Source: Methylophaga sp. 41_12_T18 (lineage in GTDB: Bacteria > Pseudomonadota > Gammaproteobacteria > Nitrosococcales > Methylophagaceae). Taken from it: 64,000 bases of DNA. The position numbers and the translations under genes are program-made. Position 1 is the first letter of the stretch. Every line of letters begins with the position of its first letter. The DNA lies in the NCBI GenBank assembly GCA_002163115.1, contig MAAI01000025.1:109768-173767 (forward strand), given 5' to 3'. Below the pieces are notes generated by a model. That model made no database searches. It worked only from the letters and a program-made list of their open reading frames with translations, and was not told the origin of the DNA. Shown piece by piece: positions 7,464 through 18,473 of this stretch.

Positions 7464-8735
7464 GTGAAATTTCAACGTACCTTATTAGCAACAAGTTTGT
7501 TGTTAGCTGGCGCTGCACAAGCTGCGGCACCATCTAATGAAGAAATTTGGGCTTTATTGCAAGAAATGAAAGGCCAAATGGCTGACGTTCAGCAACAAAA
7601 CCAACAATTACAAGCTGAAAATACCGCTTTAAAAAATAAAGTAGATGCAACTGAGCAAGTCGCACTAGAGGCGAGTGAAGCTGTTGAAGCTGTTGCCATT
7701 GCTACTGAAGAAGCTGTCGCAGCACAATCAAACGGATTGTTTTCTAATAAAACAACGCTTGGCGGTTATGGGGAACTTCACTATAACAACTTAACGGGTA
7801 AAAACGGCGCTTCAGATAAGAAAGAAGTCGATTTCCACCGCTTTGTATTGTTCGTCGGCCATGAGTTCAGAGATGATTTACGTTTCTACTCTGAATTAGA
7901 GCTTGAGCATGCATTAGTGAAAGATACTGATGATGGTAGTAATGGCGGTGAAGTTGAGTTAGAGCAAGCATATATCGAATACGATATTAATGATAATCAT
8001 CGTGTTAAGGGTGGTTTATTCTTAACACCTGTTGGTATTTTGAACGAAACTCATGAGCCACCAACATTTTATGGAACAGAGCGTAATTCTGTAGAAAAAA
8101 ATATTATTCCCTCAACATGGTGGGAAGCGGGTGTCATGTTCAGTGGTGATATTGCTGAAGGTTTCAGCTATGACGTTGCTGCAACATCGGGTTTAAATAC
8201 ATCAAGTGGTTCTAGCTATAAAATTCGTAGCGGTCGTCAAAAAGTATCAAAAGCAGAAGCAGATGATTATGCATACACTGGTCGTATTAAATGGACAGGT
8301 ATACCTGGTATTGAGTTAGGTGCAACATTACAATACCAAGAAGATTTAACACAAAGTAATGATGCGACTGCGGGTAGCGCGACATTGTTTGAAACGCACG
8401 CAGTCATTCAACGTGGCGCATTTGGTTTACGTGCTTTATATGCAACATGGGATTTAGAGGGCGATGGTCCTAAATCAATTGGTGCGGATGAGCAAACAGG
8501 TTGGTATATCGAGCCTTCATTCCAATTCAGCAACAACTTTGGCGTATTCACTCGTTATAGTGAGTGGGATAACCAAGCGGGTAATTCTTCTGACAGTGAA
8601 TACGATGAGTGGGCAGTTGGTGTGAACTGGTGGCCTCATCAAAGAGTCGTCGTTAAGCTTGACTACCAAGATCAAGATGCACCAGCAACAAAAGAACGTG
8701 ATGGCTTTAATGCCGGTATCGGTTGGCAGTTCTAA
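7464..8735 (+). CDS. Porin with N-terminal coiled coil (OprO/OprP-like)
   Basis: The start is GTG 7464, because AAGGA (7452-7456) is ideally spaced and the product then begins with a clean Sec signal peptide (MKFQRTLLATSLLLAGAAQA). The 423-residue protein next has a coiled coil of about 45 residues (ALLQEMKGQMADVQQQNQQL onward). A porin barrel follows: TLGGYGELHYN, FHRFVLFVGHEF, QAYIEYDINDNHRVKGGLF, and ending in GWQF with C-terminal Phe. Such N-terminal coiled coils trimerise or tether porins. The solute is unknown. It heads an apparent operon with an FMN-binding protein and a PepSY-TM protein, which hints at a redox or metal-related role. Confidence 0.88.
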   Translation: MKFQRTLLATSLLLAGAAQAAAPSNEEIWALLQEMKGQMADVQQQNQQLQAENTALKNKVDATEQVALEASEAVEAVAIATEEAVAAQSNGLFSNKTTLGGYGELHYNNLTGKNGASDKKEVDFHRFVLFVGHEFRDDLRFYSELELEHALVKDTDDGSNGGEVELEQAYIEYDINDNHRVKGGLFLTPVGILNETHEPPTFYGTERNSVEKNIIPSTWWEAGVMFSGDIAEGFSYDVAATSGLNTSSGSSYKIRSGRQKVSKAEADDYAYTGRIKWTGIPGIELGATLQYQEDLTQSNDATAGSATLFETHAVIQRGAFGLRALYATWDLEGDGPKSIGADEQTGWYIEPSFQFSNNFGVFTRYSEWDNQAGNSSDSEYDEWAVGVNWWPHQRVVVKLDYQDQDAPATKERDGFNAGIGWQF

Positions 8736-8785
8736 GGTAAACTATAGCGCTTAGCTAAGCATTATGTAATTAAGGATAGGCGGTT

Positions 8786-9313
8786 GTGAGTAGAAAGATT
8801 TATCGATATTTTAGTTTAATAATATTGTTGGTCATATCTCTTATGACCGCCTTTTCTGTATCTGCGCGGGGTATTTATCAAACCGATGATGCGTTTTTGG
8901 CAGAAACATTTAATGAGCAAAAACCAACCAGTCATGTTGTATGGCTGAAAGGTGATGTACGAACTTCTGTTGCTGACATTTTAGGCCATCGCTATGCTGG
9001 ACTTAGAATTCGTTATTGGCAACAAGATGAGCGTAAAGCTTGGATTTTAGAAGAAATTGGTAAAGAACGGCCGATTACCTTTGGAATTATCACTGCCAAT
9101 GGCAAAGTTGAAAAAGTGACAGTACTAGCCTTTCGTGAAAGTCGTGGCGGTGAAATACGTTATCCCGCATTTACTCAGCAATTTAATAATGCCCAATTAG
9201 CTAAAAAGAAGTTAGATCGTAATATTGATGGTATATCTGGTGCGACATTGTCAGTTAGGGCTATGACGGCGGTAGTAACACTGGCATTATATCTGGATAT
9301 ATTTACCAGTTAG
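8786..9313 (+). CDS. Exported FMN-binding domain protein
   Basis: The GTG start at 8786 follows AGGATAGGCGG. The 175-residue product has an N-terminal signal or anchor segment (about residues 8-27, ending VSARG). An FMN-binding domain follows, with the motif DGISGATLS (about residues 149-157), in which the Thr normally receives covalently attached FMN from the flavin transferase ApbE. It acts in the periplasm. It sits 50 bp after the porin and 12 bp before a PepSY-TM gene. The three may make up a small periplasmic flavin electron-transfer module; the partner and acceptor are unknown. No apbE is visible here. Confidence 0.85.
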   Translation: MSRKIYRYFSLIILLVISLMTAFSVSARGIYQTDDAFLAETFNEQKPTSHVVWLKGDVRTSVADILGHRYAGLRIRYWQQDERKAWILEEIGKERPITFGIITANGKVEKVTVLAFRESRGGEIRYPAFTQQFNNAQLAKKKLDRNIDGISGATLSVRAMTAVVTLALYLDIFTS

Positions 9314-9325
9314 TAGAGTTAAACT

Positions 9326-10066
9326 ATGAACCGCCAATTGCGAAGCGTGCATCGAAGTATGGGCGCCATTGTCGCTGTGTTTGTGATGATGTTAGCCGTT
9401 ACCGGTGTCCTGCTCAATCATACGGTCGACTTCAAGTTAGATCAGCGTTATTTAACCTGGGATTGGCTATTAGAACACTACGGTGTCGCCAATGTTGAAC
9501 CAGATGCTGTCTTCCTGTTAGATCAACATGTCATTTCTCAATTTGATACTCAAGTTTTTGTTGATGCCAAGCCGGTTACTCATGTGCAGCGTGCCTTATT
9601 AGGTGGCGTGGTACTCGATGATCTGATTGTGATCGCTACCGATGATGCACTTATTTTATTAAGCCCAGAAGGTGAGTTTATTGAACGGATGGGTAGCGCT
9701 GCTGGTGTGCCAGCAATGATTCAAAATATCGGCTTATTTCATGGCGATCCCGTTATTCAAACGCGTGATGGCATGTTTCGTAGTGACTTTTTGTTAGAGC
9801 AGTGGGAGCGCATATCTCTGGTGGGCATAGGCTGGAGTACGCCACAACCGATGCCTGACTCGGTCGAAATAGAATTAGCAGAATATTTCCATGGCAAAGG
9901 AATTACTGTAGAGCGACTGATATTGGATATCCATAATGGTCATATTGTCGAACGTTATGGTATCTGGATCTTAGATATACTTGCGCTGATGATGATTGTA
10001 ATTTCATTGACTGGCTTATGGATGTGGGGACGCCAGCGTTCACGCAAAGTAACACGAGAACTTTAA
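9326..10066 (+). CDS. PepSY-associated TM-helix protein
   Basis: The 246-residue protein begins RQLRSVHRSMGAIVAVFVMM, with conserved histidine His9 just before a first membrane helix (about residues 13-32). A large periplasmic part follows. A second helix near residues 215-235 (DILALMMIVISLTGLWMWG) is preceded by another pattern of His residues (DIHNGHIVERYG). This fits the PepSY_TM family, members of which accompany periplasmic flavoproteins and siderophore or metal reductases. It is 12 bp downstream of the FMN-binding gene. A transmembrane electron-transfer role is inference, based on the neighbour and the conserved histidines. Confidence 0.8.
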   Translation: MNRQLRSVHRSMGAIVAVFVMMLAVTGVLLNHTVDFKLDQRYLTWDWLLEHYGVANVEPDAVFLLDQHVISQFDTQVFVDAKPVTHVQRALLGGVVLDDLIVIATDDALILLSPEGEFIERMGSAAGVPAMIQNIGLFHGDPVIQTRDGMFRSDFLLEQWERISLVGIGWSTPQPMPDSVEIELAEYFHGKGITVERLILDIHNGHIVERYGIWILDILALMMIVISLTGLWMWGRQRSRKVTREL

Positions 10067-10072
10067 CCACAG

Positions 10073-11038
10073 ATGATGACTATTCGAAATTCAACATTTC
10101 CTTTTTTACCCAAAGATTTCATCGAAACTAAAGAAGGGCTTATTTTTGCTGTGGTTAGTTATCAGCCGCAGGATAAAAAAGTGGGCTGTTTTTTACGTTA
10201 TATTCCTGACGGTCAAGGCTGGAAAAAAGTCGATACTGAGCAGGCTAACCAGTTACTAGAACAGTCATTTCCGAACTATTTATATCGTTCCCGTAAAGTC
10301 GATGCCCAATTTCATGCTGTCGCGATAACTGATATTGCCACTCACCATCAGCCTGAACAACGCTTGCAGCAGCTATTACAGCAAACGCCAAATGATGATA
10401 TAGAGCGGAAATTACATAAGTTATTACCGATATTGAATCAATTTGGTGTCAGCACTGAAACCTTAGGCTTAACCGGTTCGATGTTAATTAACCAACAAAA
10501 ATCAACGTCTGATATCGACTTGGTGGTCTATGGTCGGCAAGCATTCCAACAAGCTAGACTGGCGACTCAACAAGCGATAACACAAGGCTTGATTGATGAG
10601 TTAGACATTAACTTGATGCAAGATAACTTTCAGCGCCGTGATAGCGAGCTAGATTTTGATGAGTTTGCTTGGCATGAACAGCGAAAATACAACAAAGCGG
10701 CGATAGACAATTGTAAGTTTGATATTGGCATGGTTTGCTTAGCGGATGAGTTTGAACAAGATACCGCTACCTATCAAAAACTAGGCCCAAGAACATTTAA
10801 AACCATGGTTAAAGACGATGCTCGCGCCTTTGATTTCCCAGCTTGCTATGAGATTGATGATCAAGAAACACCTCAAATCCTGTCATTTACTCATACCTAT
10901 GTTGGTCAAGCACAAATAGGTGAAGTGATAGAAGTGTCTGGCATGGTGGAGCGAAATACTGCAACCGGTGACTGTCGTTTAATAGTAGGTTCTAGTCGTG
11001 AAGCAAAGGGCGAATATATTAAGGTCATTAAGCAATAA
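10073..11038 (+). CDS. Nucleotidyltransferase-fold protein of unknown substrate
   Basis: The 321-residue product has a nucleotidyltransferase signature GS (residues 135-136) with the DID acidic pair at residues 147-149 (STSDIDLVVYG). This is the minimal MNT/Pol-beta-fold pattern. The N-terminal 100 residues form a separate domain, and the last 60 look like a small beta-barrel (QIGEVIEVSGMVERN, CRLIVGSSREAKGEYIKVI). The combination resembles an uncharacterised family more common in archaea; I cannot name a substrate. It begins 6 bp after the PepSY-TM gene, so it is probably transcribed with the porin operon. Alternative start ATG 10076 is equally good. Confidence 0.7.
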   Translation: MMTIRNSTFPFLPKDFIETKEGLIFAVVSYQPQDKKVGCFLRYIPDGQGWKKVDTEQANQLLEQSFPNYLYRSRKVDAQFHAVAITDIATHHQPEQRLQQLLQQTPNDDIERKLHKLLPILNQFGVSTETLGLTGSMLINQQKSTSDIDLVVYGRQAFQQARLATQQAITQGLIDELDINLMQDNFQRRDSELDFDEFAWHEQRKYNKAAIDNCKFDIGMVCLADEFEQDTATYQKLGPRTFKTMVKDDARAFDFPACYEIDDQETPQILSFTHTYVGQAQIGEVIEVSGMVERNTATGDCRLIVGSSREAKGEYIKVIKQ

Positions 11039-11045
11039 AGAGCAT

Positions 11046-13484
11046 CTAATGCTTGTCCTTCCATGCGGCTAAGAACGGAAGCAGTTCATCATGGGGCATC
11101 GGTTTAGCATAATAATAACCTTGAATTTGATCGCATTCATGTTGTCTTAGGAAGTGAAACTGCTCATCAGTTTCAGCACCTTCGGCAACGATTTTCATTC
11201 CCAAACTTTTAGCCATTTGAATGATCGCTTGAGCTATCGCAATATCATCTTTGTCATTTGGTAGGCCGATGACAAAAGATCGATCAATTTTTAACTTATC
11301 AGCATTAAATGCTTTTAGATAAGCCAGGGATGAATAGCCTGTACCAAAGTCATCGATAGATATTTTGAGGCCAAGTTTTTTTAATTCATTAAGTGTTTGA
11401 ACGGCGGCATTAGAATCTGTCATTAACATGCTTTCCGTTATTTCTAGATCTAAGAATTGTGCTGGTAACTGGGTATTACTTAGCACTCTATTGATCAGCT
11501 GAAGTAGGTATGACCGATCAAACTGCTGCGCAGAGAGGTTGACAGCAACGTTGATTGGAAAACCTTGTTCATGCCAAACCATACAGTCTCGACAAGACTG
11601 CTCTAAGACCCATTCACCAATAGGGCGGATTAAGCCGGTTTCTTCAGCAACTGGGATGAAGTCAACTGGAGAGAGTTTTTCTGGATGCCCAGGCCAACGA
11701 ATCAATGCTTCAACACCTGCAATGTGTTGAGTTTGTAGATCAACTTGAGGTTGGTAATACACTTCAAACTCTTTGTCTTTGATACCACCCCGCATCTGAT
11801 ATTCAGTTTTAATACGTCTGAGGACTTGCTTGCTCATATCCTGACTGAAAAAGGTATAACGGTTTTTGCCCTGTTTTTTTGCATTATGTAGGGCCGTATC
11901 AACATTTTGCAGTAGCGATTCATGATTCTCGCCATTTTCTGGATACAGGCAAATACCGATACTTGGACTGACATGCATGGTGTAACCCAATACATTGAGT
12001 GGTTGAGAAAATGTTTTTAGAATATTTTCAGCAAGACTCTTCACCGACTCACAATCATTTAACTTATCAATCATGATCATAAATTCATCACCACCCACTC
12101 GGGCGATAAGATCTGTAGTACGAAAACAGTTTTTTAGTACTTTTCCAACTTCTTTTAAAAGCTCATCGCCAACATAGTGGCCCATGCTGTCATTTATGGT
12201 TTTAAAGTTATCAAGATCAATTTGAATCAAGGCTAACTGTGTTTGCTCTTCTTCGGCTTCAATAAGGGACCTGATTAAGCGGTTTTCTAGTAGTGTTTTA
12301 TTGGGTAGTCCGGTTAATGCATCGTGATAGGCCATATATTTAATTTTATTTTCTACTTTTTTCCGTTCAGTGATATCTGAAAATAGGGCAACATAGTGTG
12401 ATACGGTTTTATTATCATCTCGGTAAATAGCATTAATATTTAACCACTTTGGAAAGGTGGACCCATCTTTACGTCTATCCCATACTTCACCCTGCCAGTG
12501 CCCTTGAACGTCTAATGAATTCCACATGGTTCGGTACAGTTCTTGGGGATTTCGGCCTGAATTGAGGATATTGGGATTTTTGCCAATGACATCTTGCTCT
12601 TCGTAGCCTGTTAGCTTAGAAAAGGCTGAGTTGACGCGAATAATCTCTTTATCTTGATTGGTTATTAATATCGCTTCTGTCGAAGATTCGAGTACTTGGT
12701 TTGCTAACCTGAGTTTTTGTTCTGCATCTATTCGAGTGGTAATATCATCAATGACAACGGCATAGTTATAGCCGGTTACAGGCGTTGTTACTTCAATGCG
12801 ACGGATAACAAGCTGAATAAAAATAGCCTGTTTTTCTTGATGTAACACCTCTAACTCTATTGATGAGAACTCCTTATTATTAGAGTTAAAACTTGTAATG
12901 AAATCATTAAATACCTGTTGGTACTGTTTAAGGACGAGTCTTGATAATGGCTTCTGCATTAAATCGCTCTGTTTATATCCTAAGATAGAGCACAACCTTT
13001 GGTTACAGTCTAACCATTTAAGGTTGCTGTCTAATACAGCCATACCAATTAGAGGTAAATCAAAGTAAAGTTTTAACCACTCTTGTTGTTCTTCAAGTTG
13101 CCGTTGTTTTTGTTTACGCTCGGTAATATCCCGACTAATACCAATTACACCGATACAATTTTCCGGCTCATCAGAAGAAAAAGCTGGGGCTAATAGTGTT
13201 TCTAACCATTCCGTTTCTATCCAGCCATCTTTTTCGATAATTTCGACATTACACTCAACAACTTTTGCTTTTAAGTTGGCAATGACTTCCTGATCTTCTT
13301 TGCTATATTGATCGGCGGTTTTTTTATCAACCAGATCATAATAGGTTTTGCCAATAACCTGCTCAGTTTTGCATTGATAGAGTGTTAAAAAAGCCTGATT
13401 GACGACAACAAATTCTCCAGAACTATTGACCAACCATGCGAGGTCTTCAATGTTATCTAAGATTATCTGGTAGCTATTACTCAT
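11046..13484 (-). CDS. PAS-PAS-PAS-GGDEF-EAL bifunctional c-di-GMP protein
   Basis: This 812-residue cytoplasmic protein has three PAS domains (about residues 1-125, 140-260, 265-380), then GGDEF (about 385-545) and EAL (about 560-805). The cyclase motif is intact (ARVGGDEF) and is preceded by the inhibitory-site motif RTTD. The EAL domain keeps EALIRW, NLSAQQF, ITESML, DDFGTGYSSL and KIDRSF, so phosphodiesterase activity is expected. No membrane segment is visible, so sensing is probably intracellular (redox, oxygen or small ligand). AGGAG lies seven bases before ATG 13484. It is next to a second cyclase gene, and net direction of activity cannot be told from sequence. Confidence 0.93.
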   Translation of the reverse strand: MSNSYQIILDNIEDLAWLVNSSGEFVVVNQAFLTLYQCKTEQVIGKTYYDLVDKKTADQYSKEDQEVIANLKAKVVECNVEIIEKDGWIETEWLETLLAPAFSSDEPENCIGVIGISRDITERKQKQRQLEEQQEWLKLYFDLPLIGMAVLDSNLKWLDCNQRLCSILGYKQSDLMQKPLSRLVLKQYQQVFNDFITSFNSNNKEFSSIELEVLHQEKQAIFIQLVIRRIEVTTPVTGYNYAVVIDDITTRIDAEQKLRLANQVLESSTEAILITNQDKEIIRVNSAFSKLTGYEEQDVIGKNPNILNSGRNPQELYRTMWNSLDVQGHWQGEVWDRRKDGSTFPKWLNINAIYRDDNKTVSHYVALFSDITERKKVENKIKYMAYHDALTGLPNKTLLENRLIRSLIEAEEEQTQLALIQIDLDNFKTINDSMGHYVGDELLKEVGKVLKNCFRTTDLIARVGGDEFMIMIDKLNDCESVKSLAENILKTFSQPLNVLGYTMHVSPSIGICLYPENGENHESLLQNVDTALHNAKKQGKNRYTFFSQDMSKQVLRRIKTEYQMRGGIKDKEFEVYYQPQVDLQTQHIAGVEALIRWPGHPEKLSPVDFIPVAEETGLIRPIGEWVLEQSCRDCMVWHEQGFPINVAVNLSAQQFDRSYLLQLINRVLSNTQLPAQFLDLEITESMLMTDSNAAVQTLNELKKLGLKISIDDFGTGYSSLAYLKAFNADKLKIDRSFVIGLPNDKDDIAIAQAIIQMAKSLGMKIVAEGAETDEQFHFLRQHECDQIQGYYYAKPMPHDELLPFLAAWKDKH

Positions 13485-13520
13485 ACAGAATCTCCTGATT
13501 ACTACATATGGTGTAATGAC

Positions 13521-14468
13521 TTATTTATTTTCATACATGAGACTGTCAGCTTGGCTTAATAAGCTATCTATCGAATAATCACTCTCGAAATCGACGGATA
13601 CCAGTCCATAACTAAAGGTCAGCTGATATTCTAGTTTTGAGGCTTTACTATAGGCTTGAAGCAATAGTTGGAACTTCTTAATGACATGTTTTGCTAAGTT
13701 ATTATTGGCACCAGTGAGCAGGACTACAAACTCATCGCCACCGATGCGAGCAAAGATATCACTTTCTCTAAATGACTGCTTAAGTAAAGTGGCAAAGGCG
13801 ATAAGTGCACGATCTCCTTCAGCATGACCGAAGTTGTCGTTAATTTGCTTAAATTTATTCAAGTCTAAAAAGATCAGAGAGGCATTTATTTGTTGGCGAT
13901 GACAAAGCGTTAGGCTTTTTTCTGCTAATGAAATAAAGCCTCGCCGGTTTGATATATTGGTGAGTTCATCAAGGGTGGCGAGCTGCACAGCCATTAATTC
14001 CTGCTCAGCCATGGACGCTAAATCTTTTAATGCTGTCAGTTCATCATCAGCTAGCTGTCTAGCAACAGTATCGATAATACATAATGTACCCAATTTACTG
14101 CCATCAGCAGCACTTAAAGGGCAACCAGCATAAAAGTGAATATGAGGAGGACCGGTGACAAGTGGGTTATCGGAAAACCGAGGATCTTCAGTGGCATTAG
14201 GGATTAAAAAAATACCCTCGCCGAGAATGGCATGGCCACAAAAAGAGATATCTCGTCCTGTTTCAGTTGCATCTACACCAAAGCAGGATTTAAACCACTG
14301 CCTATTGGCATCAACTAAGCTGACGACGGCAATGGGTACATGAAATAGCTGTTTGGCTAAACGGGTAAGTCGATCGAAACGCTCTTCTGCTGGAGTGTCT
14401 AAAACATGTAAAGACCGCAGAGTTTCGAGGCGGGAGTCTTCGTTTTCTGGAAAAGCTGGTTCTTGCAT
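13521..14468 (-). CDS. GAF-GGDEF diguanylate cyclase
   Basis: The 315-residue protein has an N-terminal GAF domain (about residues 15-145; landmarks RLTRLAKQLFHVPIAVVSLV and FCGHAIL) and a C-terminal GGDEF domain. The active site FARIGGDEF is intact and preceded by RESD, the product-inhibition I-site. It should make c-di-GMP in the cytoplasm. It precedes the PAS-GGDEF-EAL gene on the same strand with a 36-bp gap, so both may be co-expressed. The GAF type CFGVDATETGRDISFCGHAI is common in cyclases with unknown ligands. Confidence 0.92.
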   Translation of the reverse strand: MQEPAFPENEDSRLETLRSLHVLDTPAEERFDRLTRLAKQLFHVPIAVVSLVDANRQWFKSCFGVDATETGRDISFCGHAILGEGIFLIPNATEDPRFSDNPLVTGPPHIHFYAGCPLSAADGSKLGTLCIIDTVARQLADDELTALKDLASMAEQELMAVQLATLDELTNISNRRGFISLAEKSLTLCHRQQINASLIFLDLNKFKQINDNFGHAEGDRALIAFATLLKQSFRESDIFARIGGDEFVVLLTGANNNLAKHVIKKFQLLLQAYSKASKLEYQLTFSYGLVSVDFESDYSIDSLLSQADSLMYENK

Positions 14469-14579
14469 GGAATCACCTACTTTTACATCACGTATAGATG
14501 ATTATATGCTTTACTTTAGATTTTTAACACTGAGTTTCAGCGTATTGTTTTTGACCGGTATTGTCGTTAATACTTTGTA

Positions 14580-15011
14580 TTAGTCATCAATATCATCGAC
14601 ATCAACTTGGCCCGACATCTTACGACGAATATGAGACCAAGACATGCCAGTGGCTAAGATGGCAGCCAATAGAAATAGAATAATATAGGTAAAGATGGAT
14701 ACACTATCGATGCCCAGTAAGCCGATATCGACTAACCACCAGACGATGATGGCAAAAAAGGCAAAGGCAAGGCTAAGACCAAAAGCACCTAACGATTGTA
14801 ACGTAGCTCGAATATAAACAGTCCAACCAATGAGCAAGACCACAGCTGACATAGCGAAGGGTGGTGTTAGGGCTAAGGCTTCACCAAAGACGGCTTCAGA
14901 AGCCCAATGATAAAAGCTGTAACCACTTGGGTTATAGGTTGCATAAACCAGCACTAATGCAAAACCAAAACGAATAAAAAAACTTGCCCAAGTAAAACGA
15001 TTTGCAGCCAT
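14580..15011 (-). CDS. Four-helix membrane protein, DUF6524-like
   Basis: The 143-residue product has four hydrophobic helices (about residues 7-25, 47-66, 74-98, 104-126). It contains RFGFALVLVYATYNPSGYSF and ends in a strongly acidic tail (DVDDIDD). I recall this pattern from the uncharacterised DUF6524 family of gammaproteobacterial membrane proteins. The ATG at 15011 follows AGGATCGGTT. It lies 14 bp after acylphosphatase on the same strand, behind guaA, so it may be the last gene of a guaB-guaA-acyP-led transcript. Function is unknown. Confidence 0.65.
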   Translation of the reverse strand: MAANRFTWASFFIRFGFALVLVYATYNPSGYSFYHWASEAVFGEALALTPPFAMSAVVLLIGWTVYIRATLQSLGAFGLSLAFAFFAIIVWWLVDIGLLGIDSVSIFTYIILFLLAAILATGMSWSHIRRKMSGQVDVDDIDD

Positions 15012-15025
15012 AACCGATCCTAAAA

Positions 15026-15301
15026 TTAACGGATATTAAATCCTATAAATTCACCGGTGGCAGCAAGTTCTTCGAGTTTTATCTCAGCAACATCTGCATA
15101 GACCGGCCCTTGTTTTGCCCATGTAACAAACTGTTCTAGTTTTTCTTGTTCACTTTCAGCAATGATCTCAACTCGACCATCACTTAAATTGCTAACCCAG
15201 CCTGATAAATCTAGGCTTTGGGCTGCTTCAAGGGCTGACATGCGATAGCCAACGCCCTGAACTTTACCACTGATAATTAAGTGATAACGAATTATTCCCA
15301 T
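15026..15301 (-). CDS. Acylphosphatase
   Basis: The 91-residue protein has the full acylphosphatase signature: GKVQGVGYR, with the phosphate-binding loop and catalytic Arg, and [13 protein letters not shown], with the catalytic Asn. It hydrolyses acyl phosphates such as carbamoyl phosphate and 1,3-bisphosphoglycerate in the cytoplasm. The ATG at 15301 overlaps the guaA stop by 10 bp (ATGGGAATAA), so translation is coupled to guaA. Length is normal for the family. Confidence 0.95.
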   Translation of the reverse strand: MGIIRYHLIISGKVQGVGYRMSALEAAQSLDLSGWVSNLSDGRVEIIAESEQEKLEQFVTWAKQGPVYADVAEIKLEELAATGEFIGFNIR

Positions 15302-16869
15302 TCGATAGTAGCAGGTGGTTTACCTGAAATATCGTAGGTAACTCGAGAGATACCTTCTACTTCGTTAATGATTCGGTTAGAAACCAAACCTAGGAAGTCA
15401 TAAGGTAGGTGTGCCCAGCGAGCAGTCATAAAGTCGATAGTTTCAACAGCACGTAATGACACAACATAGTCATAACGACGGCCATCACCCATAACGCCGA
15501 CTGATTTAACCGGTAGGAACACGGTAAATGCCTGGCTGGTTTTGTCATAAAGATCGTGTTTATAAAGCTCATCAATAAAGATTTTGTCCGCTTTACGTAA
15601 TAGATCGGCATATTCTTTTTTAACTTTGCCTAAGATACGCACACCTAGACCGGGTCCAGGGAACGGATGGCGATAAACCATATCGCGAGGCAAACCTAAT
15701 TCGACACCTAATCTACGTACTTCATCTTTAAATAGTTCGCGTAACGGTTCTAGCAATTCCAATTTCATATGGTCAGGCAAACCACCCACGTTGTGGTGTG
15801 ATTTAATGACTTTAGCTTTACCGGTTTTTGCTGCAGCAGATTCGATTACATCAGGGTAAATCGTACCTTGTGCTAACCATTTAACATTATCAATTTTGTT
15901 AGATTCTTCTTCGAATACTTCGACAAATACCCGGCCAATAATTTTACGTTTGGCTTCAGGATCAGCTTCACCGGCCAATTCATCTAAGAAACGTTGTTCA
16001 GCATCGACGCGGATGACATTAAGGCCCATATGTTTGGCAAACATCGCCATCACTTGATCGCCTTCATCTTGACGAAGTAGGCCATTATCAACAAATACAC
16101 AGGTTAATTGGTCGCCAATAGCACGATGCAATAATGCCGCTACAACAGATGAATCAACACCACCCGATAAGCCAAGTAATACATGATCAGTACCGACTTT
16201 CTTACGAACCGTTGCAATGCTGTCATCAATGATTTGTGCCGATGTCCATAAAGCGTCACAACCACAGATTTCAGTCAGGAAACGCTCAATCATGCGTTGT
16301 CCTTGTACGGTATGAGTTACTTCAGGATGGAATTGCAGACCGTAGAATTGTTTTTCTTCATTGGCCATACCAGCAATGGGTGCACTATCAGTGCTAGCAA
16401 TAACTTTAAAGCCTTCAGGCAGCGCGGTGACTTTATCACCATGACTCATCCATACATCAAGCAGGCCAAAACCTTCTTCTGTTGTATGGTCTTCAATGTC
16501 ACGTAATAACGCAGAATGGCCACGAGCACGTACTTGAGCATAACCAAATTCACGATGTTCTGATGATTCAACTTGACCACCTAACTGCATCGCCATGGTT
16601 TGCATGCCGTAGCAAATACCTAATACCGGAACGCCATGGTCAAATACAGCTTGTGGAGCAACCGGTGCTTCCGCACCAATAGTTGAATCTGGGCCGCCCG
16701 ATAAGATAATGCCTTTTGGAGCGAACTCTTTGATCTCTTCAGCTGACATTTCAGGATCACGTAATTCACAATAAACACCCGCTTCACGAATACGACGAGC
16801 AATTAATTGCGTGTATTGCGAGCCAAAGTCGAGGATTAAAATACGGTGGTTGTGAATATTGTCGCTCAT
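15292..16869 (-). CDS. guaA: GMP synthase (glutamine-hydrolysing)
   Basis: The 525-residue enzyme converts XMP to GMP. The N-terminal class-I glutamine amidotransferase domain has GICYGMQ (nucleophile Cys86) and LQFHPEV. The ATP-pyrophosphatase domain has the P-loop LSGGVDSSV, and the C-terminal dimerisation domain ends [16 protein letters not shown]. It is downstream of guaB on the same strand, the usual guaBA arrangement, with a perfect 11-bp hairpin in the 79-bp gap. Acylphosphatase overlaps its stop codon. Confidence 0.98.
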   Translation of the reverse strand: MSDNIHNHRILILDFGSQYTQLIARRIREAGVYCELRDPEMSAEEIKEFAPKGIILSGGPDSTIGAEAPVAPQAVFDHGVPVLGICYGMQTMAMQLGGQVESSEHREFGYAQVRARGHSALLRDIEDHTTEEGFGLLDVWMSHGDKVTALPEGFKVIASTDSAPIAGMANEEKQFYGLQFHPEVTHTVQGQRMIERFLTEICGCDALWTSAQIIDDSIATVRKKVGTDHVLLGLSGGVDSSVVAALLHRAIGDQLTCVFVDNGLLRQDEGDQVMAMFAKHMGLNVIRVDAEQRFLDELAGEADPEAKRKIIGRVFVEVFEEESNKIDNVKWLAQGTIYPDVIESAAAKTGKAKVIKSHHNVGGLPDHMKLELLEPLRELFKDEVRRLGVELGLPRDMVYRHPFPGPGLGVRILGKVKKEYADLLRKADKIFIDELYKHDLYDKTSQAFTVFLPVKSVGVMGDGRRYDYVVSLRAVETIDFMTARWAHLPYDFLGLVSNRIINEVEGISRVTYDISGKPPATIEWE

Positions 16870-16902
16870 GGTTTTCTCTTAACAAATAACGGTTTTAAGC
16901 AA

Positions 16903-16933
16903 GCTATCACGCTGGTATGACAAGCGTGATAGC
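16903..16933. repeat. Perfect 11-bp stem-loop between guaB and guaA
   Basis: GCTATCACGCT (16903-16913) and AGCGTGATAGC (16923-16933) form a perfect stem around the 9-nt loop GGTATGACA. On the minus strand it lies in the guaB-guaA leader, 34 bp before the guaA start, and is followed by TTGCTTAAAACC rather than a T-run. It is therefore not a simple terminator. A transcript-processing, stability or attenuation element is possible. Confidence 0.6.
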
Positions 16934-16948
16934 AATGGAAAAGTAAGA

Positions 16949-18451
<1,503 letters not shown>

Positions 18452-18473
18452 TTATATAGGATCTTAAGGCGTT

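Noticed and set aside
14353..14583. 76-codon plus-strand frame over the GAF-GGDEF gene start
   Set aside because: Mostly antisense to the GAF domain and without a plausible ribosome-binding site.
15426..16802. Several 60-70 codon frames within guaA on both strands
   Set aside because: Shadows of a full-length, well-recognised gene.
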